Assembly: GCF_047495875.1 (NCBI RefSeq)
Contig: NC_092463.1
Location: 7,148,622-7,212,621, forward strand
Source of the DNA: Pithys albifrons albifrons
Lineage: Eukaryota > Chordata > Aves > Passeriformes > Thamnophilidae
Direction: 5' to 3'
Length of the DNA stretch: 64,000 nt
Below, piece by piece: positions 1 to 13,770 of the stretch. A model generated the notes under the pieces. The model saw only the letters and a program-made list of their open reading frames with translations. It did no database searches and was not told the origin of the DNA. The first letter of the stretch is position 1, and the number at the start of each line of letters is the position of its first letter. The translations under genes and the position numbers were made by a program.

Positions 1-542
1 AGTGTTCTGCTGTCTACCTTGTCTATTTGTCAGCAACTGAAGAACCACCAAGGGAGGAAGATGAGAAGAGTGAGAGGTAACAAAGCTCCATCTTTGACCT
101 GTGAGCATCACTGCCACAGCCACATCCTCCTGCAACTGTTTCCCTGCAATCGTGGCCATGTCCTTCCTGCAGAGTCCCTGTTTCCACCCTGCTGTAACAC
201 AGCTGGGGAGAGCCCAGTCTGTTCCCAGTGAGAGCAGAAGTGAAAACCACGATGGGAGTGCAAATAGCACCCCTTTTTTACAAGTAGCAGCAAAGAATCC
301 TAAACATCATCTCTGAGTCACAGCCCATCTAAAACCACTCTTACAAACCAAGCAAACAGCAGGCACACAACTGCATAGCAAATGGTTCATGCTGTCACAT
401 GCCATGATGTGGGCAATGCCAACACCAGCACAGGACAAACAAATGCCCTCACCATGGAGGTGTGTTGATACCTACAGGGCTTTTCAAAACACAGTTCTGC
501 CCTAAAGGGGGACAGTTCTCTGCCATTGGGAAGACATAAAAT

Positions 543-762
543 TGTAGAATCATAAAATGGTTTGGATTGGAAGGGACCTTAAGAGCCACCCAGTTCTATT
601 CCCCCTGCCATGGGCAGGGACACCTTTCACTAGCCCAGGTTGCTCCAAGCCTCTTCCAACCTGGCCTTGAACACTTCTAGGGATGGGGCAGCCACAGCTT
701 TTCTGGGCAACCTGTGCCAGGGCCTCACCCTCTTCACAATGAAGAATTTCTTCCTAATAAAC
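543..762 (-). mobile_element. CR1 LINE 3' end
   Basis: Read on the minus strand it ends in CCAAACCATTTTATGATTCT, the avian CR1 3' terminus. Internal marks are the reverse complements of ccatgggcagggacacc and gggatggggcagcc. Truncated at the 5' end, as is usual. Confidence 0.92.
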
Positions 763-1875
763 ATCACTCACTATAAGTTGCAACTTATTTACAAATTCTG
801 ATGTCACAGTAGTAACGATTTCATACCAGAGCTGAAAGTTCAGGTCAGAGCTTGTGCTTTTCTGCATATGGATTAATCAATACAGATTAACTGAAGGAGT
901 ATCACAAATTCAATTTTATGGTGCTGGTGCTACTGCTACGCACCTCTGCTTTCCTTCAAGCACACTTTCTATTCTACAGTCTTTGTAAACTATGTCTACT
1001 TTAATTAGATTAGATAAACCCTGATTAAAACAAAATGCTTTTGTCATTGAAAGACACTTTTGAACCAGAGATTAATTTATACAAACCTGACAGTCTAACA
1101 AGACAAGTTTCATACTTCACAGGGCTCCATATTGTATTTGATTCTGACAATGTCAGCTATAACCTCTGATATTCAAAGGTCAAATATGTAAATCATGGCC
1201 GAGTACAATAATTTCTTGCTTTGCTTGCAGCAGGCATGTGGCAAATAGATGTTGAATTCCAGCTGTTTAAATCCTTTATTATCCATTTAAGTTTTAACTC
1301 AGCAGTGAAATGAGTAAGAGGTATGTTTGCAGAGGAGTGAGCCAAACTGTACCCCAGGGATTCCCACTCAACTTGAAATACTCATACAATCTGAACCTCT
1401 TCAACATGTAAAGAATACAACATACAGATGTTGCTTTATAAGGAAAATGCATTACAAATCACTCACAGATTAGGCTGAAAAGAAAATAAAATGTTGGGTT
1501 TGACCCTAAACATAAGGCTAGAAAATTAAAGTGAAGGTTAGACTCTTTAATTAGCACCAGGGATTGGTTATCCTGCAGGCTCCAGTTTCTGAACCCTTTA
1601 GCATCACACAAGAGCACTACAGGTTAAATGTACAAAGGTTACCAATGGCCAAACCTCTGCTCACACTGAAAAGGGGAACTGTGCTATTATGTACTGCTTT
1701 TAGAAAACCCTCCCCACAGAGACTGGCCCCAGAGTGCCAAAAAACCCTGGGGGCATAGGCCAATATTTACTGATTTTCCTGCTATGGATGATGTTCTCTG
1801 CACAACCTGGAGGATGCTGGTGGAACTGTTAGTGTGTCTCTAAAGAGATTGGTGACAATGACAGCTTCTGAACAT

Positions 1876-2030
1876 CATATCACAGAGTATCACAGGCTAT
1901 TCTGAGTTGGAAGGGACTCACAAGGATCACCGAGTCCAACTCTTAAGTCAATGGCCCACACAGGGGATTGAACCCATGACCTTGGCATTATTACAACCAA
2001 GTTTTAACCAACTGAGCTAATCTCAGGGTC
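1876..2030 (-). mobile_element. TguSINE1-type SINE (tRNA-Ile head, CR1 tail)
   Basis: On the minus strand it begins with a tRNA-Ile-like head: TTAGCTCAGTTGGTT (A box), an anticodon stem-loop around GTAATAA (anticodon AAT, as in tRNA-Ile) and GGGTTCAATCCC (B box). A CR1-like tail follows (GGTGATCCTTGTGAGTCCC, TTCCAACTCAG) ending near TGTGATACTCTGTGATA. This layout is that of TguSINE1 of passerine birds, copied by CR1 machinery. Confidence 0.9.
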
Positions 2031-2194
2031 AATAGTTGCATAAGCTTTTTCAACTGAGAAATCACCAATTTTTTTTTAATCCAAGGAGCCACAGTGTTGA
2101 CAGCTTGATTAAAACTGGCTAATCTGTTATTTTCCCCCATTTCAGTTGGTTGGCTGCATGTGCAGGACTGTGCCCAGGCAAAGATTTCCCAGAG

Positions 2195-2275
2195 AGATCA
2201 CTGGTCCTGCTGGCCACACTATTTCTGACACAGGCCAGGATGCCATTGGCATTCTTGGCCTGGGCACCCCTGGGC
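2195..2275 (-). mobile_element. CR1 ORF2 fragment
   Basis: The minus strand translates to AKNANGILACVRNSVASRT, matching the reverse-transcriptase C-terminal part of avian CR1 ORF2 (ANGILA.IRNSVASRT pattern). The boundaries are uncertain because similarity fades on both sides. Confidence 0.65.
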
Positions 2276-5200
2276 TCAGCTGTTGTCCACCAGCACCCCC
2301 AGCAACCAGAGCAAGAGATCCACACAGCCTTTGGCAAGGCCATCACAACCCTATCCTGATACACCAGGCAACAGGAGCAAAGTGCTTTCCTAAGCATAGA
2401 CACATTTGACATGATGAAAAATGACTTGTTTCCCCAATTGCTTAAACATCTGATCATCCCTGAAGGAAGATAAATGTTTGAATGGATTTTGAGTGGTCTT
2501 TGTTTTCACCTCATTGTAGCACTCCCAATTATAAAACTTCATTCCAAACACATCCCTCTTCTCTCAGGTCTGGGTCAGAGCAACACACTTCATGCAAGCC
2601 ACCTTTTGCCATGGTCCACTTCCATTATGGGGCCAAAACAGACAGTACACAACTTGCTCCTCAGCATCCCAGTGACATTTACTGCAGTTTGTACAAAACC
2701 CCCTCTGGTGTTTGCACTGGTATTCTCCAGACAAAAAAAAAAAAGTGAAGTTTCATTTTTTTCTCATATCAGAGACTAGAGAAGTAGTTTTTTTCCAAGA
2801 CAACATGTTTGAGGTACGTAACAACAATAGAGAGTCTCAGAGGAGTAAAGGCAGTGTTTTAGCAACACTGGTCACGAAATGACAACTGCACCAGGAAAGG
2901 GCAGTTCCCTGCTCCTGAAAGCAAAAAAATTCCTTTCAATTTCCCCAGCAGCAGAATAGCATCTTTTGAACAATGCTGCCCTGTTCATAACCAAATTCTT
3001 TTGTATGCAGACATTGTGTCTAGACAGGCTTAAAAAAAATCAGCCTTTACTTAACATCAGGAGGGGGGGTCTTTGTCTGTGCTAAAGTGTTTACCTGTGT
3101 GCTCAGGTACTGAGAACAAATAATGCAGCACAAATTTATTCAGTTTTTCTCTGGAGCTGATGGGTGCATGGTTGTAAAACAGGCAGGAAGCAAAGTGGGC
3201 TCACACGTTCTCTCTGAAGTTTGTATCCATAAAAGGTTTCTAGAGGTCACCCAGCTACTACCCACACAATAGTAGATGATATTAATAGGATCAATTTACT
3301 GCAGGAAAAGGAAATGAGTCCACATCATCCCTGTTAGTACTGACCAGTTTCCCCCACAGACACAGCAGCTTTGTCCAATCTCCTCGCAGGTCTTTATTTT
3401 ACTTTTGGTGACGGCAACAGGACTTCCATCACTGACTCTGGCAGGAAGAGAATTAAGTCCTGCAGTTTACAGAAGAGCTGTACTTAATCTGTCTCACCAT
3501 GTTTCTGTACCTGGAAAAGGGAAAATCTCCATTGTTCAAGTACATATGAGTGCAGTCAAGGTAAAAATAATAAAATATTCTTTAAAAAAAAACCCAGGCT
3601 ATAAAAACATTTGTCTTTGAGATTAAAACTGAATCCCCTTCTGCAGAGGGACAAACTCTGTTCTGGACTAACACACACCTTTTTCCTACATATCTGCCCT
3701 CCAAGCATCTGATTGCTTTGGGGTCAGTACTGATTTTCACATCCTCATGTTGGCAGAGAACAGGATGTCTTCCTTCTAGAAGAGCCAGATCAGAAGCACA
3801 AGTTGACCTGTCAGGGGATCCCACAGAAGGGTGGCTAAGGAGGGCATGAGCCCTGGAGGGCAGGACCAGCAGTTCCAAACAAAACAACCAGAGCCTCCAT
3901 GAGCCCTAGGCCAGAGGTGTGCAGTTTGGGGCTGCAAGGGTTTTGGCAATAGGGAGTAAGGTTTGCCTCTTGAGGGAGAAGGAAGAGTTTGGGACAAGAT
4001 GAAAAATGGTTTCTGATATGAGAAAGAAAAGGAAAACAGAAGGAGAGAGGGCATGTGCCAGGCTGGGCCAAGGAGGGATGAGGAGGTGTCCCTTCACTCA
4101 GGCATTTAGTGTTGTGGGATGGAAAACCTAAAACTTAAGGGATGCCAGGGGGAGTGGGTGAGAGTTACCCCATGGCCCTCTCTGAGACCCAGGGCAAGGA
4201 GGAATCATATCTATACAGAGCAGGAATATCCTCCCTGTATTGCTCACATTCCCATCCCATCAGTACAGAAATGCCAGAAACTCTGCTCCTCTCACCTGCT
4301 CAGTCCTCTTTTTGCAGGCAAAAAGACACTGATTTAAACTCCGAAGAGAGACATTTCCACAAAGGGAGAAGTTACTTGGAAAATGTATTAGCATGAACAA
4401 ACTGATGAGGATAATGGATGGGGATGGCAGAACTCGAACACCTGGAATACAATTCAAGGTTAGAATAAAGGAAAATACATTTCAAAGATGTGTTTTAGGG
4501 ACTTCAACCACTGCCAAGTCATGCAGCACAGAAGGAGGCAAGTCAGTGATGGGAATAAGACCACAGAAGTTTAACTGACTAGTATTTCCATAGCAAGCTT
4601 AAATCACTGCTCCTAAGCCTTACCTGTATTTTGCACATCCTGGCCACTGAAAAAGATTGGTGTAAGAGAAATGCTGCCTTTTCATCTGATTTTCCTGTTT
4701 CTGGTCAATAAAGCACTGAGATATAACACTGGCCCTGTTCTGCCTTGCAACTGTCCTGCCCTAATGAATGAAGGTTGGTCCAACAGTCATGTCATGAAAT
4801 CAAGGTTATTTAGAAACAACAGCTTAAGCATTAGAAACTGAGTTGTTATTCATTACTGCAGGATCTGGATTCCAAGCCCACACTCCCTGCTGCAACAATG
4901 ATGCAACCAAAACAGGATATTCTACATCAGTGACTAATTGACATCCAATTAAAAAAAAACACTATGACATTAAATAGTTTATTTATAGGTTCTGTTTTCC
5001 TAGACAATGAATTCAAACATTTAAATTCAATTACTAGATTTCAAATCCCAGTAATAGACTGGATACTGTTCCATTAAGTTATATAGAGCATACATTTCAT
5101 TGCCAACGATTTGAAAGGCTTTGGTAATTTAGAATGGGAAAAGAGAAGCAGTTTAACAATGATGGATTTAGCAGTAAAATAAATTACACTTGATTAAAAG

Positions 5201-5948
5201 CAGAGAGAAAAAAGGGTGGGTGTCTTAACAGTTTAATTTAGTTAGTCTCTTTTCCTAGACACTGACATCATGAGCTAAAGGGTAGGCTCTGTGCACACCT
5301 GATATCTGCTGGAAGAGAATATTCTTTTACACTTTGAATGCCAGGGCCCCTTCTTGCTTTGGTCAAATCTGAAACACCTGATGTAAACTAGGGAGTGCTG
5401 TTGGGATACCACTTCTTATAACCCAGGCAGGGAGACTAATACCACTTCATGGCAAAGTTCCCTGAGGAAATAAATCATGTGTTGTTATGGCATGTGCACC
5501 TGACTGCTGCAGTTCTCTCCACAGCTTCGGTCCCAGTTGTGTCAGAGGAGTCAGTGCCTCAGACTTGACTCCCACAATTCATTCCTACAAAGCCATACAG
5601 GAAAGACACAGTAAATCAAGTGTTTGTAGTTGTGCTGCTCCTGGGACTGCTTGATCTTTTTTACTAAAGTGCAGCTGAAGCGCAGAGAAAGTCACTAACA
5701 CTCACCCACTGCAACAAAAACAGGTGAAAGTTCAGAGAAAAAAAGAAGCAGAAAAAGTTGAAAGTTGAGGGACTAAAATTCCATGGGACAAACAGCCACC
5801 ACCGCTCTCCCAAATTCTGACAAAAACTACAAACAAGAATCTTTGCATGTGCTTGGCCTGTCTGAACTGTATTAGCAGAAGAATCCAAAAGGCTTACGCA
5901 GTCTGTGAGGGTCAGATCTTTGCAGATATTGGTCAGAGAGAGACCTTT

Positions 5949-6236
5949 TACAAGGGCATGTAGTGATAGGACAAGGGGGGAATGGCTTCAAACTGTCAGT
6001 GGGCAAGGTTAGATTGGACATTAGGAAGGAATTCTCCCTGTGAGGGTGGTGAGGCTCTGGCACAGGGTGCCCAGAGAAGCTGTGGCTGCCCCATCCCTGG
6101 AAGTGTCCAAGGCCAGGCTGGATGGGGCTTGGAGCAACCTGGGATAATGAAAGGTGTCCCTGCCTATGGCAGGGGGAGTTGAAATGAGATGATCTTTATG
6201 GTCCCTTCCAACTCAAACCATCCTGTGGTACTCCTG
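5949..6236 (+). mobile_element. CR1 LINE 3' end
   Basis: Plus orientation: aggacaaggggggaatggc, the ggacattaggaagga block, ggtgcccagagaagctgtgg and a tail with cccttccaactcaaaccatc. A 5'-truncated CR1 in the downstream flank. Confidence 0.92.
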
Positions 6237-7194
6237 TACCTTTAGCTGTTCTGTTGCATTTATTGCAGAAGCATTTCTAAATATTGGAGTAAATGTATAG
6301 ATTTCAACACCCTCAAAGTACTTTACCAACAAACTCTGAGCAATCAAATTGATAGCAGTGGCATAGCATGGGACAGTCTTTTCCATGACTCACATTCAAA
6401 ATTTTAGAGGATTATACAAATAGAATTGCACCTGAAAAAAGCTTCACAACACAGTTCTTGCTAAAGTAGAGTTACACTGCAAGGATCAACTGGACCTCTA
6501 AAAAAAGGATTCCAGTTCTTTAGCTAACCCCATTGAAAGGCATTTGGTTGGATAAGGTTAAAATGCCTACTGGTCCATAGTTATGTTCCCCTTATGACAA
6601 TTTTGACAAGAATAGCACATTTTGCTTAAATTCAGCCCCTTTCAAGTCCTCACACTTGTGTTTGCAAAGCCTCAGTGCAGGAGATGCATCACTCAGCAGC
6701 ACAGGAGAAAGGGGGCAGGGGAGGAAATATGCTGTCCTTTGTATTCCTGAGAATCATTTCTGTCTGGCCAGGACTGGTGTTTGCCATGTGCGTAATCACT
6801 AACTGTGACAATTACTGTCTGATGGGTGTCATGGAGAGCAAAGAGCAAAAATATCCCCTTGTGTTTGTGAAATAATCTGTGGACTAACAAACTAATTACC
6901 ACTGTCTGAATTCCACATTTCCCTGCTCCAGAAATCAAGAGCATGTTTTGCCAAGTTGCAGTTTACTCCACGATCTGTGAACTGCAGGCATAAGCCTGTT
7001 GCCTTCAAGATGCCTGAAACAGAAGACTATGCAATGCAAATGCCTGTTTTGGCTTGAGATACTTAAATATCCAGCAATTTTCCATTTATGCACACTAAAT
7101 ACATAGCAAAAGTAAGATCTAGAAAAGCAGAGGAGTCATTGGATGGCCTTAGGGATGACTGATGAGCATAAGCTGCAATTCTATGCAGTAAATT

Positions 7195-7301
7195 TTGCAG
7201 AATTAATATTACCTGATTGCAGAATTAATAATTGCATTTATTATTGAATTAATAATTACATTTATGATGGAATTAATAATTGCAGAATTAATATTACCTG
7301 A
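7195..7301. repeat. Degenerate AT-rich tandem repeat
   Basis: The stretch ttgcagaattaatattacc occurs at both ends (from 7195 and from 7280). Several shorter gaattaataatt units lie between. It looks like a degenerating minisatellite of unit about 18-22 bp. Confidence 0.75.
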
Positions 7302-9361
7302 GGTGGACCATTTGCCCAGTTTGATCACACAGTTAAACCAGATGTGCTTCACCAGAAGGTGACGATTCAAAACTGACCTGAGCCTGTTCAGTTCACAGCA
7401 GGTTTCCAAGTAACCTCTGCCTTTTGCTGCTGAAGGGCTGCACAATCCTCATGCAAACACGAGGTCTTTCCTTCCTTGCTGTCAGGGCAGCTGTGGTCCT
7501 CCTGTGGCCGAAGGTTGGTGTGGGGATCCTCAGTGCTCCGTGGACACAGACTGCCAGATTGCTGCTTTCTCTGCCAAGGAAGCTCAGAGGATTTGTACAC
7601 AAGAAAAAACTTGTTCCTGGTGGTGCAAAGTCAAGAATTTTGGAAACAAGATTCAGAAGGTGTACAGAATACGCTTTTCTCATCCTCTTTTTCAAAGCCC
7701 TTCCCAGATTCAGGGATAATGCAAGACAAGCTCAGAGGCACTTTCAACTGTGTACAAAGGTATGACAAGTTCCCAGACCTTCAATTGTGTTTCAAAGGTA
7801 TGAAACACTGTATAAAAATGTACCTATCTTTAAATGCATCACAAGCTTTCCATCCTCCCGGCGTGACCTCCAACTTCTCACATCTTCAGTGATTTCAAGG
7901 GAGGATAACACCGAATAGACAAAATGAACAAGGAGGAAACAAAAAACAACCAGGCATAAAAATGGTGGAAGATCAAGTTTCTGTATGACCATTTTTCATG
8001 TGATGGAGACTTCCAGGAGAGCCTTTGGTCACTGCTCATAGTGGGTTAGTACACTCACTTTCAAGGTATTTACTAACAAATTCAGGATATTTGCTTTGGC
8101 TTCAGCATAAAATCTTTAAAACCACAGAGGGCTCCACACTCACAATGCAAGACCTTGTATCTGTTTCCAGTTTGCCTCCCGAGCTATTGCTGCACTGGAC
8201 ATTGAAGCACTAATCAATGCAGCCTTGGGAACACCCTTTATCTGCACACAAAGCCACTTTTGTAGGCCACAGACTTATCATTTGAGGGCCAAACATAACA
8301 TAAGATAAACCCGATGCTCCGCTAGTGTATGAGAAACCAAAAACTGCCCCAAGAAGGAAAAACAGACAAAAAATGGCAAAGCAACTATCATTACCTATTT
8401 ATTACCATTAGTAGGAAACTAATTTAAGTTTTTCATTCCAATCCTGTGAAGGTTGTTTTCCAACTGGCAAGTAAGAAGACAAATCCTATCCTGAAGGCTC
8501 CTGAAGGCAAGGGGTTTTTTTTACACTTCTTTAGAAATTACTTGCTTTGCAATTAAGAAAGTAAAGAGATGTGAAGTTCTTAAGTGATCTGAATATGTCT
8601 TACAACTATTTAAAGAGATTTGTGATAATGAGCTCTTCTAACAAAGGCAGGCAAGATCCAGCTGCCAAAAACGTAAAAATCAAAATGGAAATAATTAAGA
8701 ATTAGACTATTACAACTCTATAGACTATTATGAATAACTCACGCAAGTAAGTGGTTATTTAAAGATCAGAAATAGGTGTTTAATAAATATTTTCTCCAGC
8801 TTTATGGAAGCAACCATTATCTTCTCTGCTGCTGCTGAAGCTGTTCACCAGCAGTGCCCCTTACTGGGCTCTATCCGTGGCTCTCTCCAGAGGGTTTCCC
8901 CCACCTACATGACCACCTTGGGCTTTTCCCTTTGCCTCCAGACTCCAGGCAGAACAGCACAGCAGGAGGACTGAAACAGGAGAATGGTGCTACAAAAGAA
9001 CAAATTCCTTCACCAGCTGCAAAGGCTCAAAGGCTTCCTGAAGATCGTGTGGCTCCAATGCCTTTTTTCTGCATCTACTGCTCATGACCTCCCTCACAGG
9101 TGGGGTTGTGTGCAGCTCACCATGATGAGAGGACCTTCAAAAAACTTAACTTCATGAAAACTGAGTGTTCACTATGATAGTTCTGGCTGAAACTGAAATT
9201 ACCACCTCATTTGTAGTTTTCTTTTTTTTTTCCCCCAGACAAGTGTCCTTACATTTAATACATGCAGATGGATATCTGATCGCTGTTGAAAAGTTATGTG
9301 AAGTTTAGATGGGAAGAGGTGGAAAAAAAACCCAAGCACCTGGAAAACACTTCATTGCTTC

Positions 9362-9367
9362 TTTATT
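9362..9367 (-). terminator. Candidate distal polyadenylation signal of PPP2R5E
   Basis: Minus strand AAATAAAGAAGC. About 20-50 nt further along the minus strand comes a G/U- and U-rich stretch (TGTTTTCC, then GCTTGGG followed by a T run), the usual downstream element. Chosen as the distal end because the sequence beyond it soon becomes ordinary flank. Not proven by any transcript evidence. Confidence 0.5.
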
Positions 9368-11312
9368 TAGATGCACCCACAGTACAGAGCCTCTTTAGCA
9401 AATGCAAAAGAGGAAGATTACACATTTATAGCTGGGAGCACCATTGAGTTCGAGTTTCTTTGATACCATTTTTAAGAAAGTAAACTGCTTTCAAAGAACG
9501 ACATTTGAATTGAAGAGCTTAAGACCTGCTTGTACTTTATCCAGAGGTGGAAGATATTTTTCTTTTATTATTACTTGGATGTAGAGCAAAAGACATTTTC
9601 ACAGTCTGGTTGGACCAGTCTATATATTTTCATATGCACCTTTTAATATATATAAAAAGTGTTTCATTTTCTCCCCCCTACCCACAGATAGTTAAATGCA
9701 CCTAAATTTAAAAACAGTAATGGGACCAGAGCATTCCTATGGGGAAAAATGAACTTTTGCTGCCCTCTCCTGCTTAAACAATGAAATGCTAAAATATTAA
9801 GATCTATGAATCTAATGCTAACCTTGAAACAAAAAGCATGACAGGTCATTCGCTATACTACAGTCAAAAATAGGACAACAACAAGAAATGTATCGGTACT
9901 ATTTATATTTGAAAACTCCTCATCGGTCCATGAGGTTATGAATACAACATATTTACAGTAAGTGACCCAAGTAACAAAAACTCTTATTCAGAGGTCATGA
10001 TGAGAAGCATACGCTTCTGTGGATGGGAAGCAACACCTGGATAAAAGTTTTCAATGAAAATTAGTTCCGTTTCAAGATACTGCTTCATAGACTTGAAAAC
10101 GAAAAACTGGGCTCTATAGGATATGTTGCACACACCAACTAGGAAAAACTAATTGATGGCTCACTCCAGAGCTGCTAAGGGAAGCATGTGAGCCAAAATA
10201 AAAAAGCCACATGTAAATAAAAACATTCTTCAATCTTGAGCATTGTCATCTTTGTCTTCTCTTAGGGCAACTGCTTTGGGATGGCACTGTCACACAGTAA
10301 AAGAAAAGGGCATCTTTGTTTTCCAAGACAGAACTAAAAGCAAACTATTTAGTTTTACTTGGAGAAGAATCTCATCTTGCCCGCTCTTCACAAAACAATA
10401 AAGAGCTTTTAAAGCTCCTAATGTATTTTCTTTTCCACAGAGTGAGAGCCTGAGGCTGTACTTACGCACATAATGTAAGTACAGCTGCTCTGTTTCTTAA
10501 TCAAGCACTTCTTGGCTCTAACACCCACAATTTTTCCATATATGAGAGTAAATAAAAAAATAAATTAAATTCTTTTATTTATGCTAACAAAACCAAGATT
10601 AAATTTACTGTAAGCCTGCTCATGAACACTCCAATGGCATTAGAACACTTTTATTTAAAGCATTCCAACCTTTGGAAGAGAGACAAAAAACACTCGAAAG
10701 CAACGAAAGGAAAACAATAAGGGAGACTTGGAGGATGAAGAAAGCAACATGTGCTCAATTTAAGGTGTATGAGAGGAACTTTACTTTTACAGTTGTTACA
10801 TCCCCATGACCCGATGCAATGCCCTAGTGTCGAAAACGCAGCTCCTTCCTTTGACCAGACAGCATTGAACCCTTTCTCCTGCCACCAATATGGCACAGGA
10901 CACGAGTGGCCACCCACCGACTGCCGGGTGGGCAGTGAAGAACAACATTTACACACATAAAGGTAGTTCCTGGAACTCAAGAGGTGAACGAAAAGCCTAA
11001 TTAAACAGATGCACTGATCACACACTTGGGCCCGTGTGCTGCCTCTCCTTCTGGGCCTGCAGCTCCAAGGGAAGCAGTGGGAGCTCTGCAGGGCAGGACA
11101 CGGCGCTGGGGCTGTGGCAGACTGTGGGTCCCAGGGGCAGGTCGTATCTTTGTGGCAAGTGCTTCTCTCGGGTACATCGCACAGTGCAAACCTACTGCCA
11201 GGTGAGCCTTTAGAGTCAAGTGACTGAGATCACATCGTCTCGTTCATGTTAAACATTCCTTCTTGGAAGTGATAAATCATCTATAAATTTTAGATACTCC
11301 CCGCTATCCCCA

Positions 11313-11338
11313 CATCAGAGGTAACAATCAGAGGTAAC
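11313..11338. repeat. 13-bp tandem duplication in the 3' UTR
   Basis: Two exact copies of atcagaggtaaca in a row. Confidence 0.85.
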
Positions 11339-13770
11339 AAAATATTGCAACCCATCAGGTTCTCATCAGTTTTGTATGATCAATAGCAGAATGACACGTT
11401 GAAACCAAAAATAGTTATGAACAAACAACACTCACCTAAACTCTAAGTACAGGACAAGGTGCTTTTTCTAATTTCACATTGTTGTGTTTTACTTCACCAG
11501 GTGAAAAACATGAAGTTTTATTCCTCCATTCTATCTCAGTTTTTCACAATGGAACACAGTCTTTGAGCATGAGTTTGAGTCCACCCTTTTGCACTGTATG
11601 ATCGTTTCACACAGAGCTCATGCTAGCAAATACTTTTTTTGTAACAAAAATATAAGACTGTCAAAATCAATGGGCTAAGGGACATGATTTATTATAAATT
11701 TATTTAATCTTCAGTATTTCAGCTTGCACCTTTGCTTCAGCACTTTAAAATAAAATGTTTCAACTATGACAGTAACTGCCTAATTTACATTGCGTCCCAG
11801 TCAATGTTCTTAAAAGAAGCTCATATTAATCCCAATAAAACCATGTTGTGTTTGGTGTTGCATATGACTAGTTCCACCTTTTTTCCCCAGAATTAACAGT
11901 GTCAAGTTCTTACAAAACGTTGAGTTTACAACATTTGTGTGCGCAGACCCAGGAGTACAAACTGTGATCTGATAATCCTGAAACAGTCAGTAGTCTAGGA
12001 GGGAAAACTTTTTTACCTCTTATCCGTGCCTGAAAACAAGAAAACTTCAAATCCTACTGTATATTTAAATGGTAGGAAGAAAAATATACAAGCTTGTATT
12101 TATACTGTATTTCTATCAATGGCAACAGGTCATAAATTCATGTTTGCAACTATCACAAAGACTCATGAACACCAATTCAGTTTTATATTGTAAATACTGC
12201 TGGATTGATGGTTTAGGATTATCAATTCACTGTTGTCATATGTCTATAACAGTTCAAAAGCATCCTGGAGAAAAATCCCAAAACACATACCTTCTGGTAT
12301 ATAATAATGCAACTGCATTAGCTAAATATATACTGTACATAAGTCTTATCAGCATTTTACCTACCAGAGATGTAAGATTCCACTTTCAAATACAAAGCAG
12401 ATAGCCAATAATGTATACTTATAATACAGCCCTCTTCTTTGTTTTTGTACTTTTTTTTCCTCTTTTGTTTTAAACAATTTGGTCACAATGCACCTTTGAT
12501 ATAAAAGCATTTTAAACTTTATTATTAATACTCAGAACATTAGGATTTCCAGAATTTTTTTTTCAGTAGCATTTGTAGAACCACTTTTGGTAACAAATAC
12601 AGTAGTTAGGAATGAGCATCCAGATGAGAATGCGTAAGTGTATTATCCAGAATCCTTTCCAGCTAAGACCACAGGGCTGGTACTGTGATGAGTAATAGTA
12701 CTAGAACCACAAAAACACTAGAGTATGTTTCTTAGAGGCTACATCCTCTTTTGCTGGAACACTTTAGAAATACATATTAAAAAGTAAGGCAACAACTCCA
12801 AACTGTCCAAATTGCTATCTCCACTCAAATTCTAATTAGATCTGTGACCACTGGAGATGAATTTCACGCTTCTGTTGTTTAGCATATGTATTCTTTCTAA
12901 ATGGTCCAATAAAAACATACTGTAATAATTTAGCAATTAGTGTTTCTCCAACACCTCAGGTACATGTGTCCAATGCTGCATCACTAATACTGGTTAGGTA
13001 CTGAAGTTCAGGGTGTTACCACTGCCCATTTTTTCAAGGATTGTGGACACTAATCTGGATTTGCAATAAATAGGTGCATGAATCCAAGGTTCCTCTTTCT
13101 ACTATGTTTATCACCTACTTGTTGTTTAACTCCTAATGTTCAAATTAAGGAAGCACCAGAGACATCCTGGTACTAAAAAAATTCTCACACCAGTAAACAA
13201 AACTTTTATTCAGGACCAATGTTTTTGATGGCCCTGAGCTGAATGGACATTCAACTTATGAAGATGTGCAAAAGGAAAAAAAAAGTCAAATTACAGTAAA
13301 GTTATCCAGAGAAGGAGGATGTTACACAAACTCATAAGGAAATGACAGTCTTTTTTCTCTTTTACTATAAATACACGTAACAGTTTAGCAGAAAGACAAG
13401 CTAAATTTTAAGATTGTTCACATTTGAAAGTTGTATTATACTCTCTGCTAACGATAAATAAGGAACAGGTCCTGACAATGGAATCTGACATTGCAATTTT
13501 CATCAACAGATCTTTGAAGACTGGTTTTAAAGAAGGGTTAAAACAATGATTATGTTTGCAAAGTTCTGAGAAGTCCATCTGTTGTCCAAACTTTGGATTA
13601 AAGTCCTTATTTTATTCCTTTACTTAGAGACAGGTATATACAGTGCTGTTGTAATAATGAAACAAATGTGAAATCTACTGTAAAGTTGCACAATACAGAA
13701 AACTGTTGCTCCATCTTCTACTACATAAATGTGTGACTCCACAGGTTAATAATGCTGTTTTGTTTTTTTG

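Larger units (their letters stand above)
1..9344. other. Downstream flank of PPP2R5E, no gene recognised
   Basis: Mostly unique AT-rich sequence. It holds CR1 3' ends at 543-762 and 5949-6236, a CR1 scrap near 2200-2270, a TguSINE1 at 1876-2030 and a degenerate tandem repeat at 7195-7301. Open frames here are short, unlike any family I know, and overlap in several frames. In mammals GPHB5 and RHOJ lie on this side of PPP2R5E; no cystine-knot or Rho GTPase exon is visible. Confidence 0.7.
9345..13770 (-). other. PPP2R5E: Proposed PPP2R5E 3' UTR
   Basis: About 4.4 kb of AT-rich sequence directly after the stop, with no CR1, SINE or LTR that I can see. The proposed end is set by the minus-strand AATAAA at 9362-9367. 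Further minus-strand AATAAA matches within it (near 9572, 10574, 10652, 11699 and 12520) could serve as earlier ends. A 13-bp tandem duplication sits at 11313-11338. The stop-proximal part is certain to be UTR; the full extent is inference. Confidence 0.6.

Noticed and set aside
7424..7892. Overlapping open frames in all three plus frames
   Set aside because: Openness in three frames at once reflects base composition; none of the peptides resembles a known family and there is no splice or start context.
1..9344. Search for a downstream neighbour such as GPHB5 or RHOJ
   Set aside because: No cystine-knot cysteine spacing or GTPase motif is seen on either strand; the flank is called intergenic.
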